This document shows, one piece after another, positions 1 through 7,042 of a stretch of DNA of 64,000 bases (position 1 is its first letter; the number at the start of each line of letters is the position of its first letter). The stretch comes from Chloroflexota bacterium (GTDB lineage: Bacteria; Chloroflexota; Limnocylindria; Limnocylindrales; CSP1-4). The DNA is taken from NCBI GenBank assembly GCA_021785175.1, contig JAJYGH010000081.1:16163-80162 (forward strand), given 5' to 3'. A program made the translations under genes and the position numbers. Under the pieces are notes generated by a model that saw only the letters and a list, made by a program, of their open reading frames with translations, had not been told where the DNA came from and made no database searches.

Positions 1-309
1 GCCCGGGCACCACGCACGTGCCCGGGAACCACGGGGACGGTCCTCGGGAACGCCGCCGTCTGACGTACGACGCGCTCGTCGGGGCCGGTCGACGCGGCCT
101 CTCCCGGTGGTGCTCATCGGGCGCTCGTTTTCGAGGGTGTACCGTGGGAACCACAAGCTCGTGTTGACGCGTTGCTGACGCACGGTGGCGGACGACATGT
201 CCTTGCGGTCTCGGGCGACACCCGGGACGGGAGAAGCACATGCCGCGCCGCGTCCGCCGTTCGCAGCAAGGTTCGAGTCGCCAGAGCCGCGGCCCACGTC
301 GTGCGTCCG
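1..309. other. No gene recognised; edge inverted repeat
   Basis: I see no convincing coding sequence in this stretch. At the very edge a perfect 9-bp inverted repeat (arms 2-10 and 18-26, 7-nt loop) could be the end of a terminator for a gene outside the window, but no T-run follows it. The function of the rest is unknown. Confidence 0.4.
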
Positions 310-353
310 GTGACGCCGATGGCCGGTGACGCCGATGGCCGGTGACGCCGATG
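310..353 (+). repeat. 16-bp tandem repeat carrying start codons
   Basis: A 16-bp unit starting GTGACGCCGATG occurs 2.75 times at 310-325, 326-341 and 342-353. Because 16 is not a multiple of three, each copy puts its GTG and ATG in a different reading frame. Only the middle copy (GTG 326, ATG 335) opens the following gene. Loss or gain of one unit would change which start is in frame. Confidence 0.85.
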
Positions 354-1549
354 TCCAGCCTGTCGCGGAGCGCTCCGTCGCTCAACTGCACGGTGCCATG
401 ACCGAGCGCGCCGTCCTGCCCGGGGTCCACCGTGAGCACCTCGAGGCGCTCGTGGGTGAGCTGGGGATTCCGGGGTCCGCCGATGCCGCCACGCCGGATC
501 ATGCTGCCGGCCGGTGCGCGGACGACATGGCTCGCGGCCTCATGGTCGACCTCCTTCATGCCCGGATCGTCGGATGGGAAGGCGTCGCCGCCTCCGCCGC
601 GCGCTCGGTGAGGTTCCTCGGCACGGCCATTCGCGCCGGGACCGGCAGAGCGCGGAGCCTTCGCGAACCCGACGGCACGTGGGTGGACGAGGACGGCTGC
701 GAGGCCACGCACGGCCGCGTGCTGCTGGCGCTGGGGGAGGCGATCCGGCGCGTCCCCGATCCGGACCTCCGTCACGAGGCCGCGGTGTCGTTCGCGGAGG
801 CGCTGCCCGCCGCGCTCGAAATGACGGGGATGCAGGCCCGCTCGCTCGTGGTGCTCGCGTGCGACGCGGCGGGCCGCGACGGCGGGTTCGGCAGCCCGCT
901 GGCCGTGACATATCGACGGCTGGCGGCGAGCCTCCGCCGCGCGTTCGAGGCGCGGGGGTACGTGCGGGAGTGGCCCTGGCCCGAGGACTCTCTCGGCCAG
1001 GAGAACGGGCTCCCGGCCCATGCGCTCATCGTGGCCGGCTCGCGCCTGGGCGACGCGGATGCCGTGGACACCGGGCTGCGTGCGCTCGACTGGCTCGTCG
1101 CTGTCCAGACCGTCAGAGACGGCAGGCTCTCACCGGTCGGGTGTGACGGCTGGTGGCCACGCGACGGCGCCCGCGCACGCTTCGATCAGCGGCCCTGCGA
1201 CGTCGCCTCGCTGCTGTTGGCGGCAGATGCCGCGTACCGGAGAACGGCGCGCGAGACGTATCGCGGCGTCGTGGAGCACGCGTATGCATGGTTCCTGGGC
1301 GCCAACGACGTCGGCGTCGCGGTTGCGGATCCGGAACGGGGCGCGTGCCACGACCGTCTGACTCCGGATGGCGTGACGCCGACCGAGGGCGCGGCGGCGA
1401 CGCTGACGTGGCTCACGGCCCTGGAGCACGTGCGCGCGCTGCGGCAGCTGTCGGAGACGGGGGCACCGGCAGTCGGGCCGGACGGACTCGCGGGCCGGCG
1501 GCTCGCGGTCCGGCAGCCGGAACGTCGGGGTCGAGCGACGCGCCGGTAA
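326..1549 (+). CDS. Glycosyltransferase-associated (alpha/alpha)6-type protein
   Basis: The protein of up to 407 aa resembles helical-barrel proteins encoded next to group 1 glycosyltransferases and mannoside phosphorylases. Two signatures support this. Near residues 57-71 is a Pro-Asp...Cys-Ala-Asp-Asp-Met-Ala-Arg segment, matching the family's 'GYCTDDNARAL' block. Near residues 340-360 is a CHDxLxPDGVxPxxGAxxTL segment, matching its 'CYDGLxxxGVNxNQGAEST' block. No catalytic role is established for the family, so a sugar-related function is inferred. The start is uncertain: GTG 326, ATG 335 and ATG 398 are all in frame, and homology only begins around residue 55. The last 45 residues look poorly conserved. 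No partner glycosyltransferase is visible in the window. Confidence 0.6.
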   Translation: MTPMAGDADVQPVAERSVAQLHGAMTERAVLPGVHREHLEALVGELGIPGSADAATPDHAAGRCADDMARGLMVDLLHARIVGWEGVAASAARSVRFLGTAIRAGTGRARSLREPDGTWVDEDGCEATHGRVLLALGEAIRRVPDPDLRHEAAVSFAEALPAALEMTGMQARSLVVLACDAAGRDGGFGSPLAVTYRRLAASLRRAFEARGYVREWPWPEDSLGQENGLPAHALIVAGSRLGDADAVDTGLRALDWLVAVQTVRDGRLSPVGCDGWWPRDGARARFDQRPCDVASLLLAADAAYRRTARETYRGVVEHAYAWFLGANDVGVAVADPERGACHDRLTPDGVTPTEGAAATLTWLTALEHVRALRQLSETGAPAVGPDGLAGRRLAVRQPERRGRATRR

Positions 1550-1737
1550 CGAAGCCGCCTGGGCGGCGACTCCTTCGGCCGACGCCGGCCGCATTGACCG
1601 GAGACGAAGCGATCCGCGGACGCATCTCGACTGAACGGCGTACCGTGGAGACGTCGGCGATGCGTGTGGCACACAGCTTCGCGCTCCGATCAACCCGGGC
1701 CCCCCGGAACGTCGGGCGCCGGGAGGGAGAGCGCCAT

Positions 1738-1998
1738 ATGTCGAAGTACTCACTGCACGCGCGCGAGCGGCGAGCGGCACAGACGGATCGAATGCGCGAG
1801 ATCGAGAGCGCCTGGATGCGGAGCCTTCCGGCGGAGACGGCGCAGGCCTTCACGCGCTCGGTGGAGGCCGCCAGGGCCCGCGCACCCGAAGGCCGGCACC
1901 CGGACATGGCGCCCGGGACTCTGCCCCGGCCGCCCCGGCCCGGACACGAGCCGCGGCCGCCCAAGGACCAGAACCAGCGACCCAGGCGGTGGGGCTAG
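1738..1998 (+). CDS. Small basic hypothetical protein
   Basis: This 86-aa protein starts at ATG 1738, a few bases after a purine-rich GGGAGGGAGA ribosome site (1721-1730). The first half is rich in Arg and Glu and probably helical. The second half is Pro/Arg-rich and likely disordered. I recognise no domain. The stop overlaps the possible GTG start (1989) of the next gene, so the two are probably cotranscribed. Confidence 0.5.
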   Translation: MSKYSLHARERRAAQTDRMREIESAWMRSLPAETAQAFTRSVEAARARAPEGRHPDMAPGTLPRPPRPGHEPRPPKDQNQRPRRWG

Positions 1999-2000
1999 AC

Positions 2001-2351
2001 ATGCGCAAGCGAAAGCGCTCCTACCCTCCCGCTCGAACGGCAACGAACCAGCGCACCGGTGACCGCGACGCGCCCGTACAGCGGCCCACGCTGGTCTCCA
2101 TCGATCTGACGGCGCGGGGCGGTGGTGGCAAGTTTGCCGTCGGCGATCGGGTCCGCATCAACGGCATGGGCCTCTACGCCGGCCAGGTGGCGGTCGTCGA
2201 GGCGCTCGCCGGAACGGCGATCCCATCGGCCCTTGTCCGCACCGCTGCCGGCTCGACCCGCCGCGTGCGAATGATCGACCTCACGCCCGTCGGCGCCGAA
2301 GAAGGCACGGATCACGGTGGAGGGACTGCGGGAGGAAGGGGAGGTGCCTGA
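2001..2351 (+). CDS. Hypothetical protein with SH3/KOW-like fold
   Basis: The protein is about 116 aa from ATG 2001 (GTG 1989 would add four residues). After a basic, disordered N-terminus, residues around 35-95 show alternating hydrophobic strands with a Val-Gly-Asp-Arg-Val turn and a Gly-Leu-Tyr-Ala-Gly-Gln turn. This resembles the small barrel of KOW or SH3-like domains. The tail is Gly-rich. The fold is inferred from pattern only and no function is assigned. Its 3' end overlaps the next reading frame. Confidence 0.5.
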   Translation: MRKRKRSYPPARTATNQRTGDRDAPVQRPTLVSIDLTARGGGGKFAVGDRVRINGMGLYAGQVAVVEALAGTAIPSALVRTAAGSTRRVRMIDLTPVGAEEGTDHGGGTAGGRGGA

Positions 2352-2718
2352 CGACGCGACTCCGACGGGCGCCACGACGGCCGCATCGTCGCGATCCGGA
2401 CGCAAACCTGCGCTCGACGACACTGCCAGCGTGACGGGGCGCAGCGAGCCGGTGACGAGTTCGCCCATGGGAAGCCGACCGGGCGTCCATCGGCGTTACC
2501 GTCGCCGAGAGCTCGTGGGCCCGGACGGCGCACGGCTCGTGCTGAGCACGGACGGGACGCTCACTCGCTTCGGCCCGACCGGGACGCCGGAAGGCGCCTG
2601 GGCTCCCGGCGACCCCGAATGGCCCGGGCTCGTGCTCCGGTTCGGCGTGCGGGTCGAGCCCCCCACGGTCTCGCCGACGGGCCGTCTCGGCCTCGACGCG
2701 CGTCGTCCGGGAGGCTGA
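2317..2718 (+). CDS. Hypothetical protein
   Basis: Up to 133 aa from GTG 2317, overlapping the previous gene by 35 nt. An in-frame ATG at 2467 is an alternative start giving about 83 aa. The C-terminal half looks like real coding sequence: a basic RRYRRRELV segment leads into two strand-turn repeats built around 'GPDG' and 'STDGT', then Trp-containing turns. The N-terminal half is low complexity. I do not recognise the family. The 230 bases after it hold no gene. Confidence 0.4.
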   Translation: MEGLREEGEVPDDATPTGATTAASSRSGRKPALDDTASVTGRSEPVTSSPMGSRPGVHRRYRRRELVGPDGARLVLSTDGTLTRFGPTGTPEGAWAPGDPEWPGLVLRFGVRVEPPTVSPTGRLGLDARRPGG

Positions 2719-2948
2719 AGCGAGTGGGCGTCTGGTCGCCGAGCGGCTGGAGCGTCCCCGAGCGGATGCGGCCGGGCCGTCGACGTGCGAATCCGCGCTG
2801 ATTTGCTCGCCACCCCGCCCGCGACGTGATATGGTCCGCAGTGGCGTCGACCAAGGCGCCAATGTCACGCGGCCGCTTCGATCACTCCCTCTCCTCGGTT
2901 CTCGGCGAGAAGGTCCGCTGAGGCCGCTGCGAGAAGGAGTGTTCTTCG

Positions 2949-3302
2949 TTGTACGCACAATCGGACAAGACCCTGACGTGTGCCGACTGCAGCCAGGAGT
3001 TCGTGTTCAGCGCGTCGGAGCAGCAGTTCTACGCGGACCGTCAGTTCAGCGAGCCGCGCCGCTGCCCGTCCTGTCGCGCGAGCCGCAAGGCGTCGCGTGG
3101 CGACAGCTCGCGGGGTGGCGGTTACGCCAGCAGCGGATACTCCGGCGGCGGGCACTCGAGCGGCTACGACCGCGCGCCGCGCGAGATGTTCACCGCCACG
3201 TGCTCGAGTTGCGGGCGCGAGGCGCAGGTCCCGTTCCGGCCGACCGGCGACAAGCCGGTCTACTGCAGCGACTGCTTCCAGTCGCACCGCCGCTCGTACT
3301 GA
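2949..3302 (+). CDS. Double zinc-ribbon (CxxC-x17-CxxC) protein
   Basis: This 117-aa protein has two metal-binding modules. The N-terminal one (residues 10-45) has CADC and CPSC pairs. The C-terminal one (residues 85-110) has CSSC and CSDC pairs around 'FRPTGDKPVYC', the signature of the CxxC-x17-CxxC family. A Gly/Ser/Tyr-rich linker joins them. Start TTG 2949 is preceded by a strong GAGAAGGAG site (2931-2939), which supports the unusual codon. An extended -10-like element (TGATATGGT, 2827-2835) lies about 110 bases upstream. Proteins of this family are abundant in Chloroflexota. A nucleic-acid or stress role is often supposed but not shown. Confidence 0.8.
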   Translation: MYAQSDKTLTCADCSQEFVFSASEQQFYADRQFSEPRRCPSCRASRKASRGDSSRGGGYASSGYSGGGHSSGYDRAPREMFTATCSSCGREAQVPFRPTGDKPVYCSDCFQSHRRSY

Positions 3303-3508
3303 TCGCCGCAGGGGCTCCTCGGCGTCATTGCCGAGGGCTCTCCCCGTTCCGAGGGTGAGGTGGGTTCAGCGGAGCTGAGCCCCCTCTCCCCCGCCCGAAC
3401 CGACCGCCGCCGCGGTGATCGAGCGCGACAGCGTGGTGCGCGTCGCCGCGCGGAGGGCCCCGATGAGCCGGCCGCGGGCCGGGACACTCGTGCCGGCCCC
3501 GCGCCGGA

Positions 3509-3970
3509 TCAGTACTCGCCCTTGATCACGAAGAACGAGCCGCGGATGGTTCCCGCCAGCTTCGACTTCTGGCGTGCGAACCTGAACGAGGCGAGCTCGG
3601 GCGGAACATCCATGCCGTCGGAGAGCTTGAACCCCACGGCCCGCTTGCCGGCATCATCGATCGCGTACATGACGTTGACCGACAGCCCGTTCTCGTAGAA
3701 GACGTACGTCATTCGGATGTTCGCGACCTGGAAGGTCGTCGCCTCCAGCGGACGGGCGGCGATGACGATGCCCCGCTCCTCCCGGAGGATGCGCTGGACC
3801 CAGTCGACGGCCTCACGGGCTTCGCTTGCCGGCAGGACCGTGAAGGCGTGGTCGTACTTGTTCCTGTAGTAGCGCGCCTCGTTGGCCCGCAGCCCGGCGA
3901 GTGCGGGCGCGACCGGCGACGACTCCAGCCCGATGGTCGAGACGTTGGCGAAATCGACGACGTAGGTCAC
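3509..3970 (-). CDS. Conserved hypothetical protein
   Basis: About 153 aa with mixed alpha/beta composition, no signal peptide and no membrane segment. I do not recognise a family. The longest frame opens at TTG 3982, but the GTG at 3968-3970 fits better: the GGAG lying inside the extended frame is then correctly spaced 7 nt upstream as a ribosome site. The C-terminal half alternates short strands and turns, suggesting a compact soluble domain. It is divergent from the fumarase gene, with 462 bp between. Confidence 0.6.
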   Translation of the reverse strand: MTYVVDFANVSTIGLESSPVAPALAGLRANEARYYRNKYDHAFTVLPASEAREAVDWVQRILREERGIVIAARPLEATTFQVANIRMTYVFYENGLSVNVMYAIDDAGKRAVGFKLSDGMDVPPELASFRFARQKSKLAGTIRGSFFVIKGEY

Positions 3971-4432
3971 GACGCGCTCCAATGGTCTGGGGAATGACCC
4001 GATGCGCCCGGCGCCGCTGCCATCCGATCGGTTCGAGCATCAAGCCCGGGCCGCGGTGCTCGGCGTGCGCTTGCGGGTGAGTGACGTGCCTGTTCCTCGC
4101 CAGGTGCGGTGACTCGCGAAGCCGACCGAGTCGGGGCCCGGAGCACCCGAGCCCCAGTATGGGGCCGCGTGAAACGCTTGGCACTGCCACCATGCCGGGA
4201 GTGCCCGCAGCTCTGCCCGAAGGGCACCGATCCGCCAAGGCCGCCCGATTGATGAAGCGGGTGCTCGCGTTCGACCTGCTGCGCCTCCGCCGGCACGGGG
4301 AACCCGCGCTCGCCGCGATCGCGCCGCGGGGCAGCGCCGCGACGGGGTTCCGGCCGCGCGCGAGCCGACGGTCCGCGCAGGCGGAGAATGACGCCGTATC
4401 CCACGACGGGGGCTGAGAGGAGGACAGGACAG
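3971..4432. other. Intergenic region between divergent genes
   Basis: This stretch separates the hypothetical gene on the minus strand from fumarase on the plus strand and should hold promoters for both. An open frame at 4081-4416 has Arg/Ala-rich composition and no ribosome site, so I treat it as non-coding. I could not pick out convincing -35/-10 elements. Confidence 0.4.
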
Positions 4433-6052
4433 GTGGTGGAAACAGCAACGGTGGGCGCCGACCTGTTCCCGCTCGGACCCGATGAGACTCGCTACCGGCG
4501 AATCTTCAGCGAGGGCGTCTCGGTGGCCGCGTTCGACGGCCACGAGATCGTGAAGGTCGAGCCGTGGGTCCTCACGGATCTCGCGCGCGAAGCGCTCCGC
4601 GAGTGCTCGTTCTTCCTGCGCCCGCGCCACAACGAGCAGATCGCCGCGATCCTCGACGACCCGGACGCCTCGGACAACGACCGGACCGTCGCCCTCGCGC
4701 TCCTTCGTAACGCCGAGATCGCCGCGCACGGCGTGCTGCCGCTGTGCCAGGACACCGGCACGGCCACGATCTTCGCCAAGAAGGGGCAGCAGGTCTGGAC
4801 CGGCGTCGACGATGCTGCGTATCTCTCGGAGGGCGTGCGTGAGACGTACCGGACGGAGAACCTGCGGTACTCGCAGACCGCCGCACTCACGCTGTACGAC
4901 GAGGCGAACACGGGCAGCAACCTCCCGGCGCAGATCGACATCGCCGCCATTGCCGGCACGCACTACGAGTTCCTGTTCACGGCCAAGGGCGGCGGCTCCG
5001 CGAACAAGACGGCGCTCTGGCAGGAGACGCGCGCGCGGCTCAATCCCGGCGCGCTCGAGCCATTCCTCGTCGACAGGATGCGGCAGCTCGGAACAGCCGC
5101 CTGCCCGCCGTACCACGTGGCGATCGTCATCGGCGGCACGTCCGCCGAGGCCTGCCTGAAAGCCGTCAAGCTCGCCTCGACCGGCTACTACGATTCGCTC
5201 CCCGCGTCCGGCGGCGCCGGCGGGACGGCGTTCCGGGCCGTCGACCTCGAGCGCACGCTGCTCGAGGCCGCGAACAACCTCGGGTTCGGGGCGCAGTTCG
5301 GCGGGAGGCACTTCGCGCTCGACGTCCGCGTGATCCGGCTGCCGCGCCACGGCGCGTCGTGCCCGATCGGGATGGGAGTCTCGTGCGTGGCGGACCGGAA
5401 CGTCCGTGCCCGGATCGACCGCGACGGCGTCTGGCTCGAGGAGCTCGACCACGACCCGGGGCGCCTGATCCGCCCGGCGTATCGCGACGGGGCTCCCTCG
5501 CAGGCCGTCCGGATCGACCTGAACCGCCCAATCCCCGAGGTGCTGGCCGAGCTGACGAAATACCCGGTCGCCACGCCGCTCCGCCTGACCGGCACGCTCA
5601 TCGTGGCTCGCGACATCGCCCATGCGCGTTTCAAGGAGCTGATCGACGCCGGCAAGGGCGTGCCCGAGTACCTGAGGCAGCACCCGGTCTACTACGCGGG
5701 CCCGGCGAAGACCCCGGCCGGAAGGCCGTCGGGCTCCTTCGGACCGACGACGGCCGGTCGCATGGATTCCTACGTCGACCTGCTCCAGTCGCACGGCGCG
5801 TCGATGATCATGATCGCGAAGGGGAACCGGAGCCGGCAGGTAACCGAGGCGTGCCAGAGGCACGGCGGGTTCTATCTCGGGTCGATCGGCGGCCCCGCGG
5901 CGCTCATCGCCGAGCAGATCCGCCGCGTCGAGTGCATCGACTTCCCGGAGCTCGGGATGGAGGCGGTCTGGGAGATCGACGTCGAGGACTTCCCGGCGTT
6001 CATCCTCACCGATGACAAAGGCAACGACTTCTTCGCACACCTTCTGGGATAG
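4433..6052 (+). CDS. fumA: Class I (4Fe-4S) fumarate hydratase
   Basis: This 539-aa enzyme interconverts fumarate and L-malate in the TCA cycle. It belongs to the oxygen-sensitive iron-sulfur class I hydratases, with both the alpha (N-terminal) and beta (C-terminal) parts in one chain as in FumA/FumB. The three cluster ligands are visible: Cys105 in LCQDTGT, Cys224 in AACPPYH and Cys310 in GASCPIG. These spacings fit the FumA pattern and support the chosen start at GTG 4433, which follows GAGAGGAGGA (4417-4424); the adjacent GTG at 4436 is also possible. A tartrate dehydratase role cannot be excluded by sequence. The gene stands alone, apart from the Mo operon that follows after 240 bp. Confidence 0.92.
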   Translation: MVETATVGADLFPLGPDETRYRRIFSEGVSVAAFDGHEIVKVEPWVLTDLAREALRECSFFLRPRHNEQIAAILDDPDASDNDRTVALALLRNAEIAAHGVLPLCQDTGTATIFAKKGQQVWTGVDDAAYLSEGVRETYRTENLRYSQTAALTLYDEANTGSNLPAQIDIAAIAGTHYEFLFTAKGGGSANKTALWQETRARLNPGALEPFLVDRMRQLGTAACPPYHVAIVIGGTSAEACLKAVKLASTGYYDSLPASGGAGGTAFRAVDLERTLLEAANNLGFGAQFGGRHFALDVRVIRLPRHGASCPIGMGVSCVADRNVRARIDRDGVWLEELDHDPGRLIRPAYRDGAPSQAVRIDLNRPIPEVLAELTKYPVATPLRLTGTLIVARDIAHARFKELIDAGKGVPEYLRQHPVYYAGPAKTPAGRPSGSFGPTTAGRMDSYVDLLQSHGASMIMIAKGNRSRQVTEACQRHGGFYLGSIGGPAALIAEQIRRVECIDFPELGMEAVWEIDVEDFPAFILTDDKGNDFFAHLLG

Positions 6053-6292
6053 GGACTGCGTGGCTGGCGGGGCAGGCTGTTCGATGCGCGCGACGGGACG
6101 CCGGCGACGGGCCCGGGCGTTCGCATCCCGCGTCCGGCGTTCGCATCCAGTGCCGCCCCGGCACCTCGCGCCCCGCCGATCGGCCGAGCCGCGTGGCTAC
6201 AATCGGGCTTGCGTTCCCCTCCCTCGTGCCGACGCGAGCGAACGTGGCTCGCCGGCGGACGGGACTCGACCAGGGACTGGCTCCAAAGGGTG

Positions 6293-7042
6293 ATGAGTGA
6301 CGTGATCACGGGCTACTACCGTCCCCTTACGCTCGACGAAGCGCTCGAGCTCGCGGCTCGCGCCGATGCCGTGGTGCTCGGCGGCGGCACGGTCGTCAAC
6401 GCGCATCCCGGCCGGCCACGCGTGGTGGCGGTCGATCTGCAGGCGCTCGACCTCGATGGGATCGCGGCCGAAGCGGGCCGGCTGCGGCTCGGAGCGACCA
6501 CGCGGCTCCAGGACGTCGCCGACTCGGGCCTCGTCCCCGACGTCCTCCGCGAGCTTGCGCGCGCAGAGGCGCCGAACACCATCCGCAACGCCGCGACGGT
6601 GGGGGGCACCATCGGGGCCGCGGATCCGGGGAGCCCGCTGCTCACCGGCCTGCTGGCCTGCGCCGCCACCGTCGCCGTCGCGCGGGCCGGCGCCCGGGCG
6701 GAACATCCGCTCGAGGCGATCCTCGACGACCGCCGCCTCCTCGACGGGTCGATCATCACCGCCGTGACGGTTCCTGTCGGAGGACGCGCCGTCGCACAGG
6801 GAACCGCTCGTACCCCGGCCGACTCCCCGATCGTCATGGCCGTCGCCTGCCGGGACGCCGATGGGGCCGTCCGGGTTGCCGTCTCCGGTGTCGCGTCGCG
6901 GCCCGTGCTCGTCGATCCACAACGGCTCGCGGAGCTCGACCCTCCGGCCGACTTCCGGGGCTCCGCTTCCTACAGGTCCCATCTCGCGGGCGTGCTCGTC
7001 GCACGAGCCCTGGCCGGCGTCGGAGGGAGCGAACGGGCATGA
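6293..7042 (+). CDS. ygfM: FAD subunit of XdhD-type Mo hydroxylase
   Basis: The 249-aa protein has the FAD-binding molybdopterin dehydrogenase fold. The N-terminal motif is VLGGGTVVN, and the second FAD contact is TIRNAATVGGTIG. A C-terminal CO-dehydrogenase flavoprotein-like domain is reduced. It is shorter than typical CoxM (about 285 aa), as expected for the YgfM/'selenate reductase FAD subunit' group. ATG 6293 directly follows a GTG (6290). Its stop overlaps the next start as ATGA (7039), so translation is coupled to XdhD. It should pass electrons between the Mo subunit and NAD+ or another carrier. It is the first of five overlapping genes. Confidence 0.85.
   Translation: MSDVITGYYRPLTLDEALELAARADAVVLGGGTVVNAHPGRPRVVAVDLQALDLDGIAAEAGRLRLGATTRLQDVADSGLVPDVLRELARAEAPNTIRNAATVGGTIGAADPGSPLLTGLLACAATVAVARAGARAEHPLEAILDDRRLLDGSIITAVTVPVGGRAVAQGTARTPADSPIVMAVACRDADGAVRVAVSGVASRPVLVDPQRLAELDPPADFRGSASYRSHLAGVLVARALAGVGGSERA

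Noticed and set aside
4081..4416. Small open frame before fumarase
   Set aside because: No ribosome site, Arg/Ser-rich composition and no conservation that I recognise.
4040..6040. 666-codon open frame on the minus strand over fumarase
   Set aside because: It is the mirror of a well supported gene; in GC-rich DNA the antisense frame stays open because of third-position bias.
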